DNA of 64,000 nt from Microbacterium esteraromaticum (lineage in GTDB: Bacteria > Actinomycetota > Actinomycetes > Actinomycetales > Microbacteriaceae). The stretch spans positions 2,480,001 to 2,544,000 of the forward strand of contig NZ_CP118100.1 of NCBI RefSeq assembly GCF_028747645.1. The letters run 5' to 3'. The notes under the pieces are model-generated. The model did no database searches. It saw nothing but the letters and a program-made list of their open reading frames with translations, and was not told where the DNA came from. The translations under genes were made by a program, and so were the position numbers. Below, in pieces: positions 1 to 9,460 of the stretch. Numbering within the stretch: the first letter of the stretch is position 1; each line of letters starts with the position of its first letter.

Positions 1-246
1 CGGTTCGCCGACAAGAGCAGCTACACCTGCGGATACACTCGCTGCTCCTATGACGAGGTCATGACGATCAGCGGCTGCCCGAACATGCTCTACGTCGAAG
101 CCAGCCTCTTGCAGGGCGACACCGTCGTCGGAATGACCAACGACGCCCTCGGCCAAGTGCGTCCCGAAGAGAGCGCGTTGGCACACCTACAGGACTTCAA
201 CGACAGCGCGGATACCTTCAGGCTCTCGGAGATCGCCTGCTACTGA
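1..246 (+). CDS. DUF2510/DUF4190-type membrane protein, C-terminal part (cut by window edge)
   Basis: Open at the left edge of the window, in frame 1, ending at TGA 244-246. The 81 visible residues form the extracytoplasmic C-terminal domain of a protein whose full-length paralogue lies at 14402-15193; only two amino-acid-scale differences are visible over the shared stretch (for example Asp for Val in the SY-D/V-EV motif). The domain has four cysteines (TCGYTRCSY, SGCPN and the C-terminal IACY), suggesting disulfides outside the cell. Function unknown. The DNA identity continues 16 bases past the stop codon, so this is a DNA duplication rather than only protein homology. Confidence 0.75.
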   Translation, partial: RFADKSSYTCGYTRCSYDEVMTISGCPNMLYVEASLLQGDTVVGMTNDALGQVRPEESALAHLQDFNDSADTFRLSEIACY

Positions 247-262
247 CACGGAGACGAGAAGC
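1..262. repeat. Direct repeat copy A (partner 14948-15209)
   Basis: Bases 1-262 match 14948-15209 with three mismatches that I can count, at a constant offset of 14947. The match stops abruptly after the shared GAGACGAGAAGC. The left end of the repeat is outside the window. The two copies bracket the restriction-modification and small-gene cargo. Confidence 0.95.
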
Positions 263-457
263 GCCCAGCACCCCACCCATCGACACAGCCGATGTCCCCG
301 GCATCGATACACTCGCATCCATGTGCACATCGGACGAGCCGAAGGCTGTCGGCGCGATCATCGGCGAGCGAGTGCGCGCGCGCCGCGAGCTCGATGCACG
401 CACGGCGGCTACGGCAACCACTGCTTCCGGCACGAACGACACGAAGAGAGATGCACG

Positions 458-1984
458 ATGACGCTCGCACCCGCGAACCCTGACCACCTCACGCAGCGCG
501 ATCTGGAGCAGGCTCTCTGGGGCGCCGCCAACGCGCTGCGCGGTCCGGTCGACCCCGGCGACTTCAAGGCCTACGTGTTCCCCGTGCTGTTCTACAAGTG
601 GATCAGCGACGTCTACGACTTCCGCCACGATGAGGCCGTCGACGATCTCGGCGACGACTGGTCGCAAGAGCAGGAAGACGAGGAGTACCAGACCTTCGTC
701 ATCCCGGACGGCGCGCATTGGGATGAGACCTTCGAAGTCACGAAGAACTCCGGTCATGCTCTGAATAACGCACTCGTCGCCATCCAGGAGGCCAACCCCG
801 GCAAGCTCGCCGGCGTCTTCGGCGATGTGAACTGGGCCAACCAAGAGAGACTTCCGCAGGCAGCGCTGCGCGCGCTGATGCAGGTGTTCGACAAGCTCAC
901 GCTCGATCCCGCGCACGTCTCCGGCGACATGCTGGGGTCTGCGTACGAGTACCTGCTGCGGGAGTTCGCGGAGGCCTCGGGCAAGAAGGCCGGCGAGTTC
1001 TTCACACCCCGCCACGTGGTGCACCTGCTGGTGAAGATCCTCGACCCCCAGCCCGGTGATTCTGTGTGTGACCCGGCCTGTGGCTCGGCGGGCATGCTCG
1101 TCGAGACGGTCGAGGCCGTGAAGCTTGCCGGCGGGAACCCGCGGTCGCTGTTCCTCTACGGCCAGGAGCAGAACCTCACCACCGCCGGGATCGCGCGGAT
1201 GAACCTCTACCTGCACGGTGTGGAGGACTTCGAGATCAAGCGTGGCGACACCTTCCGGGAGCCGAAGCTGCTCGACGAAGCAGGGCGCCTGCGGAAGTTC
1301 AACGTCGTCATCGCCAACCCGCCGTTCTCGCTGAACAACTGGCCGGCTGACACCTGGGCGAAAGATCCGCACAAGCGCGCTCTGGGCGGCATTGTCCCGC
1401 CGGCGAAGAACGGGGACTGGGCGTGGATCCAGCACATGATCTCCACGATGGACGACCGCGATGGCAGAGTGGGCGTCGTCATGCCGCACGGCGTGCTCTT
1501 CCGCGGCGGCCGCGAGGCGGAGATGCGCCAGTGGGCCGTGGACAACGACAAGCTCGAAGCAGTCATCGGCCTGCCGAACAACCTCTTCTACTCGACCTCG
1601 ATCCCCGTCAGCCTGCTGATCTTCCGGTCCGAGAAGACTGCTGAGCGCAAAGACCACGTGCTGTTCATCGACGCCCGCGCCAGGTTCAAGGCCGGCAAGA
1701 ACCAGAACACCCTCAGCGAAGACGATGTCGAAGTCATCGACGCGGCCTACAAGCAGGGCTCTGACATCGACGGCGAGGGCGGACTCGCCCTGTCGCTGGT
1801 GCCGCGCGAGAAGATCCAGGAGTTCGGCTACGACCTCAACATCGGCCGGTACATCCAGGGCGAGACGAAGGCGGAAGCTGACGTGGATGCTGCGCTGGCA
1901 GCTCTGCGCGAAGCACAGGAAGCCATGGCCGCGGCGCGCACGGCGCTGGACCTGCGGCTTCGGGAAGCAGGCTTCGATGCGTGA
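458..1984 (+). CDS. hsdM: Type I restriction-modification system, methyltransferase subunit
   Basis: A 508-residue protein that would methylate adenine in the bipartite recognition site, working as HsdM2S1. The N-terminal helical HsdM_N domain covers about residues 15-165. The AdoMet-binding motif I DPACGSAG is at 205-212 and the N6-adenine catalytic motif NPPF at 287-290; the FTPRHVV segment before motif I is also typical. The ATG at 458 was chosen because GAAGAG lies 8-12 bases upstream and homology starts there; the frame stays open further upstream but with no such signal. The stop overlaps the hsdS start by 8 bases, so translation is coupled. No defect is visible. Confidence 0.95.
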   Translation: MTLAPANPDHLTQRDLEQALWGAANALRGPVDPGDFKAYVFPVLFYKWISDVYDFRHDEAVDDLGDDWSQEQEDEEYQTFVIPDGAHWDETFEVTKNSGHALNNALVAIQEANPGKLAGVFGDVNWANQERLPQAALRALMQVFDKLTLDPAHVSGDMLGSAYEYLLREFAEASGKKAGEFFTPRHVVHLLVKILDPQPGDSVCDPACGSAGMLVETVEAVKLAGGNPRSLFLYGQEQNLTTAGIARMNLYLHGVEDFEIKRGDTFREPKLLDEAGRLRKFNVVIANPPFSLNNWPADTWAKDPHKRALGGIVPPAKNGDWAWIQHMISTMDDRDGRVGVVMPHGVLFRGGREAEMRQWAVDNDKLEAVIGLPNNLFYSTSIPVSLLIFRSEKTAERKDHVLFIDARARFKAGKNQNTLSEDDVEVIDAAYKQGSDIDGEGGLALSLVPREKIQEFGYDLNIGRYIQGETKAEADVDAALAALREAQEAMAAARTALDLRLREAGFDA

Positions 1985-3197
1985 GGGGTGGCGCGAGGTT
2001 CGGCTGAAGGATGTGGCGACGCAGAACGTCAAGCCGTTCACGGTTGATCCTGACACGACCTACGTGAACCTCGGAGTTCAGTGGTATGCCGGTGGCACAT
2101 TCGCACGGGAGCCGAAGCTCGGATCGGAGATGAAAGCCGCACGACTCTTCGAGGTTCGTCCGGGACAGTTCATCTACAACCGGATGTTCGTCACCGAGGG
2201 GTCCTTCGCCCTTGTAGCCCAGGAGCATAGCGGCGGCGTAGTCTCGAACGAGTTCCCCGTGTTCGATCTCGACGAGTCGACCGTGCTGCCGAGCTACCTG
2301 CTCCTTCACTTCCAGCAGCCGTCGGTGTGGCGCGACATCGCCGATCAGGCGACCGGCACTACAAAGAGCCGGCGCCGGTGGAAGGAAGGCCAGTTTCTCG
2401 AGTATTCGATCACCCTCCCACCCCTCGCCGAGCAGCGCCGGATCGTGGACCTGATCGCGGCCGTCGATGATGCGATCGCGGCGGCGGAGGGTGAGGCTGG
2501 TTCTGCTGCGAAACTTCTCAACGCAGTGCTTGATGCCGCAGACGATGCGGCCGACATCTCCATCGGCTCGGTGGCGACAATCTCATCCGGCGCATCTTGG
2601 GCAAAGGTCGATGTCCGGCCGCCTGACGACGGAGGGGATCCTGTCCTCACCATCACCAACACAAAGCCCGACGGCACTGTAGCCGGAGACCCCACCTATG
2701 TGGCCGGTCTCAGCGCGAAGACAGGCAGACTCACACCCTCCTCCATCGTCGCAATCCGCACCAACGGGAACCATGACAGGATCGGCAACGTCTATCGGGT
2801 GCCCGACGAGTATCTTGGCGCAGCAGTGTCCGCATTTCAGCTCATCTTGGAGCCCCTCATTCCAGAGGACTGCGCCTACCTCTACTGGATGATGCGACGG
2901 CCAGGTTTTCAGTCCGAAGTCACGAGGGCTGCCTCCGGCTCAACTGGGCTGGGTAACATCGCGGCCTCCAAGCTGCGCGCGATGGCCATCCCGTGGCCAA
3001 AGGAGACCAACGACCGCACCGAGCAAGTCGCAACTTACGAAGCGCTCGTGTCGAACCAAAACACCGCCCGCACCCACGCAGAATCCCTCCGCACCCTCCG
3101 CAGCAACCTGCTCACGGTGCTGCTCTCCGGTGAGCATGAGATCCCTGCGACCTATGACGATCTGCTGAGCAACGAGGACGTGATCACAGCAGCATGA
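1977..3197 (+). CDS. hsdS: Type I restriction-modification system, specificity subunit
   Basis: A 406-residue protein that sets the DNA target of the complex. Two target-recognition regions are visible. The first is followed by LPPLAEQRRIVDLIAAVDDA, the conserved helical spacer of type I S subunits. The second covers about residues 210-370 and is followed by another coiled-coil segment. The reading frame is open far upstream inside hsdM, but the ATG at 1977 starts the conserved part and overlaps the hsdM stop. It overlaps hsdR by ATGA. The target sequence cannot be predicted from this. Confidence 0.93.
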   Translation: MREGWREVRLKDVATQNVKPFTVDPDTTYVNLGVQWYAGGTFAREPKLGSEMKAARLFEVRPGQFIYNRMFVTEGSFALVAQEHSGGVVSNEFPVFDLDESTVLPSYLLLHFQQPSVWRDIADQATGTTKSRRRWKEGQFLEYSITLPPLAEQRRIVDLIAAVDDAIAAAEGEAGSAAKLLNAVLDAADDAADISIGSVATISSGASWAKVDVRPPDDGGDPVLTITNTKPDGTVAGDPTYVAGLSAKTGRLTPSSIVAIRTNGNHDRIGNVYRVPDEYLGAAVSAFQLILEPLIPEDCAYLYWMMRRPGFQSEVTRAASGSTGLGNIAASKLRAMAIPWPKETNDRTEQVATYEALVSNQNTARTHAESLRTLRSNLLTVLLSGEHEIPATYDDLLSNEDVITAA

Positions 3198-6169
3198 CTG
3201 GCTACACCGAGAAGAACACCGTCCAGGCGGGGCTCATCAAGCTGCTCGTCGCCCAGGGCTGGTCGCACGTCGAGGGCAAAGACCTCCCGCGCACGACGCA
3301 GCAGGTCTTCATCGAGAGTGACCTCCGGCACGCGATCGAGCGTCTGAACCCGACGCTCGTCGGCCGCACCGCTGCTGTGCTGGCGAAGGTCCGGCAGGTC
3401 GCCTTGTCTGCGGCCGCTGAGGGTCTGATGGCCGCGAACGAAGAGTTCACGCAGCTGCTGCGCGGCAGCGGCACTGTGCTCATGCCGGACACCAACCACG
3501 ACGAGCCGTTCCGACTGATCGACTTCGACCAACCAACAGAGAACACGCTCATCGTGTCGGACGAGGTGACCTACCAGGGCGCGCGGTTCGATCTGGTGCT
3601 GTGGGTCAACGGCATCCCCGTCGTCGTCGGCGAGACGAAGACCCCGGTGTCGCTGACCAAGAGCTGGAAGGACGGCGCGCGGGACATCTACACGTCCTAC
3701 GAAGAGCACCAGCCGGCGTTCTTCTCCCCCAACCTGCTCTCCTTCGCCACCGAGGGCAAAGACTTCCGCTACGCCGGGGTACGCACGCCGCTGGACCACT
3801 GGCAGCGTTGGGGCTCGAGCACAGCGCCGGCGACCATCGAGGGGTGGGAGCGCGTGGAGATGAGCGCGGCCCGGCTCCTCGCGCCGGAGGTGATCGTGAA
3901 CCTCATCGAGCACTACGCGATGTACGACCGCCAGTCAGGCGACGGCGCTGCCCGCACGATCAAGCTCCTGCCGCGCTACTTCCAGTACGAGTCGGTGGAG
4001 AAGATCGTCGCCCGGGCGACCAGCGAGGCGGGCTCCCGCGGCCTGATCTATCACACCCAGGGGTCGGGCAAGACGCTCACGATGAGCTGGGTGGCCACGC
4101 GGCTGTACTTCGATCCGCGGATGCAGAACCCGACGATCGTCGCGGTGGCAGACCGGACGCAGCTGGTCACGCAGACCTTCTCGCAGTTCGCCTCGGCAGG
4201 GGTGCCTGCACCGGTCAGGGCGAAGAGCACCGCGTCGCTGCAGCAGGCACTGAAGGACGGTCAGCGCGGCATCATCGCCACGACCGTCCACAAGTTCGCC
4301 TCGGCCGGCGTGCTCACCGAGCGCGAGAACGTGATCCTGCTGGTGGATGAGGCCCACCGGACGCAGGAGGGATCGCTCGGCACGGACATGCGCACAGCGC
4401 TGCCGAACGCGCACCGGTTCGGGTTCACCGGCACGCCCATCGCGGATCTGGACCGGAACACGTACCAGCTGTTCGGTGACGAGCGCGACCCGGACTGGGC
4501 GCTGGACAGGTATGACTCTGATCGGTCGATCGCCGACGGCACGACCGTCCCAATGAGAGTGATCCCACGGCCGGTGACCTTCGACGTCGCCAAGGAGGAG
4601 CTCGATCAGGCCTTCGATGCCCTGGCCGATGAGGAAGAACTCACCGACCAGCAGAAAGAGTCGTTCTCGAGGCGGGTCGCCAATGCCCGGGCGATCTTCC
4701 ACAACCCCGAGCGCATCCAGAAGGTCGCCGCCGACATCGTCCGGCACTTCTACGCATCGATCGATCCGCACGGGATGAAGGCGCAGGTGGTTGTCGCCGA
4801 CCAGGAGCTGTGCATCCTCTACGAGCAGGCGCTGACGCGCGAGCTCGCACAGCAGGGGTACGGCGACGAGGTCGCCGTCGTGATCTCGGCCACCGGCAAG
4901 AGCGAGTTCGAACCGTTCAAGCTCTCCGAGGGCGAGGAGGAAGCCCTGTTGGATCGGTTCCGGGACGTCAGCGATCCGCTGAAGTTCCTCATCGTCACCG
5001 CCAAGCTCGGCACGGGCTTCAACGCGCCCATCGAGGGAGTGCTGTATCTGGACAAGCCCATGAAGCTGCACACGCTGTTCCAGACGATCACCCGCACCAA
5101 CCGGCCCTGGCGCAACCCTCAGAGCGGGTTCATCAAGCGCTTCGGCACGATCGTGGACTACGTCGGCCTCGGCGGGGCGTTCGCCCGTGCCATCGCCCCC
5201 AGCGACCCGGATCACGCGCAGCGCGAGATCGACACGGACACGCTGCTGAAGAACCTCGCCGCCGTCCTGAAGGAGATGCACCGCAGGTTCGTCGGCGTCA
5301 CGCGCGAGGCGACGATGGACTCTCTGCAGCAGGCACTGGAGCGTGTCCCCGCCGACAGCGAAGACCGCGTGGAGTACCGGGCAGAGTTCCTCTACGCCCA
5401 GGGGCTGTGGGAGACGATCGCTCCCGACGAGCAGCTCTCGGCCTGGGAGGACGAGTACCGCTGGTACGCGCGCATCTACGCGGCGCTCCCGCGCAACGAG
5501 GACACGGACGATCTGCTGTGGGAGCGGCTGGCGCCGAAGACCCGCCAACTCGTCCACCAGCACATGCACGGCGTCCGCGTCGACGACAAGAAGCTCTCGG
5601 TCGTGATCGCTGACGCCGAGACGATCAAGAAAATGAGCGACGCAGGCCAGCTGCCGCCGGTGCCCACCGAGTACGAGGGCAAGTCCGCCGAGGAGATCGT
5701 GGACTCACTCACCGCGCGCATCAAGAAGAAGCTCGACGGCGGCGGCAGCAACATCGCCGCATACACGTCGATCGCCGAGCGGCTGGACCAGCTGCGTCAG
5801 CAGATGATCACCAACGCCGAGGACTCGCTGGCGTGGCTGACCAAGCTCTTCACCGTCGGCGCGGATCTGAAGACCGTCGAGGACGCCGACCAACAGGGTG
5901 TGCTCGCCGATCTGCCTGACCCCAACGTCGGGATGCTCACGCGGATCTTCGAGGAGCACAAGCCTGCCGGCATGACGGTGCTCGTCAGCGACGTCGCCCG
6001 CGAGGTCGACAAGCTCGTCAGCCGGGCCGTGCACCCGCAGTGGACATCGCAGGAGGGGTCGATGAAGGCTGTCAAGCGCGAGCTGAACGCCCTGTTCAAG
6101 AAGTACCAGCTGCCGCGCACCGGAGAGCCCATGGACTCTGCGTGGCGGTACATCCTGAAGCACTACTGA
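3194..6169 (+). CDS. hsdR: Type I restriction-modification system, restriction/translocase subunit
   Basis: A 991-residue endonuclease and ATP-driven DNA translocase. The N-terminal PD-(D/E)xK nuclease is seen as Asp133 in ARFDLVLW and ETK at 147-149. The SF2 helicase motor follows, with Walker A QGSGKT at 289-294, DEAH at 385-388 and TGTP at 412-415; the second RecA lobe includes ITRTNRP. A helical C-terminal domain for binding the methylase core completes it. Length and motif order are normal, so the system looks intact. It is the last gene of the hsdMSR operon and starts inside the hsdS stop (ATGA). Confidence 0.95.
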   Translation: MTGYTEKNTVQAGLIKLLVAQGWSHVEGKDLPRTTQQVFIESDLRHAIERLNPTLVGRTAAVLAKVRQVALSAAAEGLMAANEEFTQLLRGSGTVLMPDTNHDEPFRLIDFDQPTENTLIVSDEVTYQGARFDLVLWVNGIPVVVGETKTPVSLTKSWKDGARDIYTSYEEHQPAFFSPNLLSFATEGKDFRYAGVRTPLDHWQRWGSSTAPATIEGWERVEMSAARLLAPEVIVNLIEHYAMYDRQSGDGAARTIKLLPRYFQYESVEKIVARATSEAGSRGLIYHTQGSGKTLTMSWVATRLYFDPRMQNPTIVAVADRTQLVTQTFSQFASAGVPAPVRAKSTASLQQALKDGQRGIIATTVHKFASAGVLTERENVILLVDEAHRTQEGSLGTDMRTALPNAHRFGFTGTPIADLDRNTYQLFGDERDPDWALDRYDSDRSIADGTTVPMRVIPRPVTFDVAKEELDQAFDALADEEELTDQQKESFSRRVANARAIFHNPERIQKVAADIVRHFYASIDPHGMKAQVVVADQELCILYEQALTRELAQQGYGDEVAVVISATGKSEFEPFKLSEGEEEALLDRFRDVSDPLKFLIVTAKLGTGFNAPIEGVLYLDKPMKLHTLFQTITRTNRPWRNPQSGFIKRFGTIVDYVGLGGAFARAIAPSDPDHAQREIDTDTLLKNLAAVLKEMHRRFVGVTREATMDSLQQALERVPADSEDRVEYRAEFLYAQGLWETIAPDEQLSAWEDEYRWYARIYAALPRNEDTDDLLWERLAPKTRQLVHQHMHGVRVDDKKLSVVIADAETIKKMSDAGQLPPVPTEYEGKSAEEIVDSLTARIKKKLDGGGSNIAAYTSIAERLDQLRQQMITNAEDSLAWLTKLFTVGADLKTVEDADQQGVLADLPDPNVGMLTRIFEEHKPAGMTVLVSDVAREVDKLVSRAVHPQWTSQEGSMKAVKRELNALFKKYQLPRTGEPMDSAWRYILKHY

Positions 6170-6187
6170 ACGACGACCCCCAGCGGC

Positions 6188-6520
6188 CTACTCCATAGAC
6201 GCCTCGGCACGCTCATACTCTTCGATCATCTCCGCGTCGACGAGAGCCGGGAAGCGCTTCGCGGCGTCGTGCAGGCTGATGCGTTCTGGTTCCGCGTTGC
6301 CAATGGAGTCGACAAACTCGCCCACCCGAACCGGGAAGTCAGACTCGAAGGAATCGTCGAGGTCCGGCAACTCGACGGTCACCCACCTCTCGCCGGACTC
6401 CTCGTACTCCTCGATAGCGCGGAAGCCGACCCCGGCCGGGTAGACACCCACGGCCGGGAGGCCTCGCTCATCGTCGACGATGACGGGTTGACTCTCGCGG
6501 AACGCGAAGGCTCGTGACAT
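6188..6520 (-). CDS. Small acidic hypothetical protein
   Basis: A 110-residue protein on the opposite strand, convergent with hsdR, with stops only about 20 bases apart. The ATG at 6520 was chosen (MSRAFAFRES); a GTG two codons upstream is possible. The protein is acidic with no membrane segment or cysteine cluster. It has a repeated pattern of short beta-like segments and ends in a charged helix rich in Glu and Ala. I do not recognise the family. Its position beside a restriction system would fit a regulator or anti-restriction role, but that is only inference from context. Confidence 0.6.
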   Translation of the reverse strand: MSRAFAFRESQPVIVDDERGLPAVGVYPAGVGFRAIEEYEESGERWVTVELPDLDDSFESDFPVRVGEFVDSIGNAEPERISLHDAAKRFPALVDAEMIEEYERAEASME

Positions 6521-6598
6521 GAGCACACGCTACCAACGCGCACGCGGGTCGAGCCGTCCCCAGGATCGCCTCTATCCGGCTCCTTCACACAACCGAAG

Positions 6599-6638
6599 AA
6601 CCCCGCAGCCGACAGGCTGCAGGGTTCATGCTTTTTGC
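6599..6638 (+). terminator. Hairpin terminator, repeat family copy 1
   Basis: Stem AACCCCGCAGCC / GGCTGCAGGGTT (one mismatch) with loop GACA, followed by CATGCTTTTT. It has almost the same sequence, including the loop, as hairpins at 11025-11063 and 18324-18365. It lies upstream of the PIN gene promoter region and does not directly follow a rightward gene. Confidence 0.7.
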
Positions 6639-6901
6639 CGCTGCCTGAGTACGCGCACCAGATTCGGGCCACTCGCACGCCCGCAATAGTCGAAGGGGTC
6701 CGCTCCCTGCAATGGAGCTCGCGTCATGGAAGTGTCGCCGGCGAACGACACCTGATGAGCTGCACCCGCTGAGCTGTCCTGTAGGGGCGATGTGAACAGA
6801 ACAGCAGACGATCGATGCCAAAGCCACGTTCTGGCCGACGTCTCGGAGATGAGCGTCGGCCGTCACCGATAACGTATAGCCATTACGTGGGGAGACGTTC
6901 A

Positions 6902-8197
6902 ATGAAGAGCAAGTTCAGGGGCTACTACCCTCCGTCCGACGACGAGATGAGCAAGATCTGGGACGAGGGTCTGATCGTCCTCGACACCAATGCGCTGCTG
7001 AACATCCTTCGCTATTCCGCAGTCACGCGAGACCAGCTGCTCGATCTACTAGGTAAGAAGAAGGATCAGATCTGGATTCCATATCAGGTCGGCCTGGAGT
7101 TCCATCGAAAACGTCGCGGTATGCCGGGCGACTTGACGAAGGCGTTCAACGGCGTGCAAGAAGCCCTCAACGACGCGGTCAGCAACGTTGAGACAGCACT
7201 TAGCACGCTGGGGCGTCATGCTCAACCGGAGGCCGACGAACTTCGCGCGGCGTTCCAAGAGCACGCCAAGCAGCTCAAGAAGAAGGTGAAGCGTGCGAGC
7301 GAGAAGCATGCCGAGGCCGTCACGTCAGAGCAGGTGCAGACTGCGACGTTCAACCGGATCTCTGAGTTGTACGCCGGTCGCGTTGGGGAGCCGTACATCG
7401 AGGATGATCTGAAGAAGCTCTACAGAGAGGGAACAGAGCGCTACGACAAGCGGCTTCCTCCGGGCTACATGGACGCCGCGGACAAGAAGGACGAACGCAA
7501 GTACGGCGACCTCGTCCTCTGGAGACAGATTCTGGATCACGCCAAGAACGTGAAGAAGCCGCTCCTGTTCGTTACGGATGACAACAAAGAAGACTGGTGG
7601 CACATCGCGAGCGGGAAGACCGTTGGGGCGCGGCCCGAGCTCATCGAGGAGTACTACGAAGCGTCGGGAGAACGCGCGCACTTCTACAACCTGAGACGCT
7701 ACCTTGCGTACGCCCAGGAGCGCGGTGAGGACATCAGCGACGAGTCGGTTGCCGAGGTGAAGAAGGTATCGGTGCAGCTGGAGCCGTCATCGGCGGAACA
7801 GGTGGCGCGCAGGATGAGGGCCACGAAGCGCTACAACGACCTGATGCGTGCGATGGCCGAAGTAACCCCAGCCCTCAGCACAAGCGAGGCGTACACTAAG
7901 CTCGCGAAGGCAGTGGGCGAGATGTATCCGCCGAACGCTCTGACGGAACCCCGCGTCGCGGACTTCATAAGAAACTACGGTGAAACGCCAATAAGCGGCG
8001 TCACTAGCATCGAGTATCCGAGAGCCGCCGATTTCCTGCTTGCAAAGGCAACCGAAGAGCAGCAAGCCCGACGGAGCGCAGTACTCCACATGTATGACCG
8101 GAGTCTCAGCGAGCGCAAACGAGCAGCGGAAGCTGGCTTCGAAGGCCTCGACAACGATGACACCGAGGATACCTCGGACGACAAGATAGATGAGTGA
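6902..8197 (+). CDS. PIN-like domain nuclease (PIN_8 type)
   Basis: A 431-residue protein. Residues about 20-245 match the PIN-like fold: VLDTNALLN with Asp28, acidic Glu66 in VGLEFHRKR, and Asp226 in FVTDDNKEDWW. These acidic residues would bind metal for RNA or DNA cleavage. A lysine- and glutamate-rich helical insert lies between them, and a helical C-terminal half has no motif I know. The ATG at 6902 has GGGGAG 8-13 bases upstream. Proteins with this domain occur in prokaryotic defence neighbourhoods; here it follows the type I system and may be an accessory effector. No cognate antitoxin is next to it. Confidence 0.8.
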   Translation: MKSKFRGYYPPSDDEMSKIWDEGLIVLDTNALLNILRYSAVTRDQLLDLLGKKKDQIWIPYQVGLEFHRKRRGMPGDLTKAFNGVQEALNDAVSNVETALSTLGRHAQPEADELRAAFQEHAKQLKKKVKRASEKHAEAVTSEQVQTATFNRISELYAGRVGEPYIEDDLKKLYREGTERYDKRLPPGYMDAADKKDERKYGDLVLWRQILDHAKNVKKPLLFVTDDNKEDWWHIASGKTVGARPELIEEYYEASGERAHFYNLRRYLAYAQERGEDISDESVAEVKKVSVQLEPSSAEQVARRMRATKRYNDLMRAMAEVTPALSTSEAYTKLAKAVGEMYPPNALTEPRVADFIRNYGETPISGVTSIEYPRAADFLLAKATEEQQARRSAVLHMYDRSLSERKRAAEAGFEGLDNDDTEDTSDDKIDE

Positions 8198-8353
8198 GTC
8201 GCATCTCCCAAAGCGGATCGAATCTCGCGGAGGCTTTGGCTGAGTTGGGGGTTGGCATCGCCTCGATGTGAGTGACACGAGGACAAGTCGTGGGCCGCTG
8301 GCGACCGGTACTGCACCGACCGTCGCCGCGTTCTCCGTCCTGGACAACGGTCG

Positions 8354-8560
8354 ACGATTCTCTCACTTCGCCGATCCTCGGCCCACGCTATCCTGTTCTC
8401 CGTTCCGGTCGGGGGCTTCATTCTGGGGTTGTTGCTCTCTGCGGTGTGGGGTCTGCTCGCCTTCGCCATCGGCGGCATCTGGAGCATGTTCCTGGGGATC
8501 GTCGCCGGAGTCGTTGTCTTCGTTGTTGCCCTCGGACTCCATCTCGGGGTCAAGGCATAG
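8354..8560 (+). CDS. Possible small two-helix membrane protein without a standard start codon
   Basis: The frame ending at TAG 8558-8560 encodes a strongly hydrophobic, compositionally convincing segment: FSVPVGGFILGLLLSAVWGL, then a short loop and a second helix ending LHLGVKA. The frame is open back to a stop at 8273-8275, but there is no ATG, GTG or TTG before the first helix. Either an unusual start (CTG 8393 or another) is used, or the 5' end was lost by mutation or rearrangement. The two-glycine-zipper-like helices suggest a small membrane protein. The true start is not known. Confidence 0.4.
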   Translation, partial: TILSLRRSSAHAILFSVPVGGFILGLLLSAVWGLLAFAIGGIWSMFLGIVAGVVVFVVALGLHLGVKA

Positions 8561-8623
8561 CGACAGAGCACTGACCGTGTCGGTGACCCGCGGCATGCTG
8601 ACAATGACCCCGGAAGGATACTC

Positions 8624-8887
8624 GTGACGGAACCGACCGGCGCCTCGGACGCCACCTACTGCGACCCCGCGCTCTACGACGTCATGTGCGACGCCGCGAA
8701 CGAACTGCGAGGCGAGTACATCTGGCTCTCCCGCCATGCGCCGACTGCAGCTGCGCGAGACACAGCAGCAGCGGCGGAGGTCGCCATCTGGCAGGAGATG
8801 TACCGCGTGCCCGGCTCAGACGCGGGGGCGCTCCGCGCGAAGACAGCCGAGTACCGGTCGCGTTTACGGGAACTGCGATCTCAGTAG
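8624..8887 (+). CDS. Small helical hypothetical protein
   Basis: An 87-residue protein with a GTG start at 8624 and GGAAGG 9-14 bases upstream. It is mostly predicted helix: an N-terminal part with two cysteines (TYCDPALYDVMCD), then alanine- and arginine-rich amphipathic helices. No catalytic motif or membrane segment. Unknown function. It is followed by about 360 bases with no clear gene. Confidence 0.6.
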   Translation: MTEPTGASDATYCDPALYDVMCDAANELRGEYIWLSRHAPTAAARDTAAAAEVAIWQEMYRVPGSDAGALRAKTAEYRSRLRELRSQ

Positions 8888-9250
8888 AGCGCGTCACGAC
8901 GTCGGCGGCGCTGCCAGCGAGGCCAAGGCCGACTCCGAGCACGTTCACGAATGACTCCGTCATTCAACGCGTGACGATGGAACACGAGCACGCACAGCGA
9001 GCCGATCAACACCGTTCGGAGGCAGTATCTAAGTCCTCGAGCACGTGCGAAGTTGAACCTGCCTCGCATGCTTCGCGCAGCCGAGAATGCTGTTGCGGCG
9101 GGGGCGCGTCGCGGCCGCAAGGAGAGCCGTTCCTACCCGCAAAAATCACAGGCAAGCGGGCGGACTCGACGCGGCAGACCGTCTCAACCGTCAGCCCGGC
9201 CCGAGCGCATGTCTCATAGGCGGCGAAGACTGACGCGCCTGCGCCAGCGG
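8888..9250. other. Intergenic stretch without a convincing gene
   Basis: A 363-base stretch between two opposite-strand small genes. Short open frames occur on both strands, but none has a ribosome binding site together with protein-like composition. One rightward frame through 9000-9220 is Arg/Ser-rich and may be a decayed gene tail. No hairpin or repeat stands out. Confidence 0.5.
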
Positions 9251-9460
9251 CTAGACGACTGGGTACAACGGGTAGTCGAAATCCCCGCCTGTGGCGTAGA
9301 CAAGCCAGTCGGTGACGACGAACTCACGGCCACAGCCATCCTCACTCACGCGATGCTCCACGCGATCACCCTCGTCTTCACTCCGAACCCTGAAGATCGG
9401 CACCGATCCGGCAGCGGGGCAGTACGGGCACGGGCGAAGCTTGTGGTGAATACCGGACAT
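9251..9460 (-). CDS. Small CxxC protein
   Basis: A 69-residue protein. The ATG at 9460 has a very good ribosome binding site on the minus strand (GGAGGAAG). Near the N-terminus it has RPCPYCPAAG, a likely zinc- or thiol-binding knuckle, then FRVRSEDEGDRVEHRVSEDG with a single later cysteine (DGCGREF). It resembles small zinc-ribbon proteins of actinobacterial phages and islands, but I cannot name a family. It is transcribed alone. Confidence 0.7.
   Translation of the reverse strand: MSGIHHKLRPCPYCPAAGSVPIFRVRSEDEGDRVEHRVSEDGCGREFVVTDWLVYATGGDFDYPLYPVV

Noticed and set aside
218..2056. A 612-codon leftward open frame opposite hsdM
   Set aside because: It is the high-GC mirror of hsdM; the rightward frame has all methylase motifs and a ribosome binding site, the leftward has neither.
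3935..5569. A 544-codon leftward open frame opposite hsdR
   Set aside because: Antisense frame of a conserved gene, with Arg/Val/Leu-rich composition typical of mirror frames.
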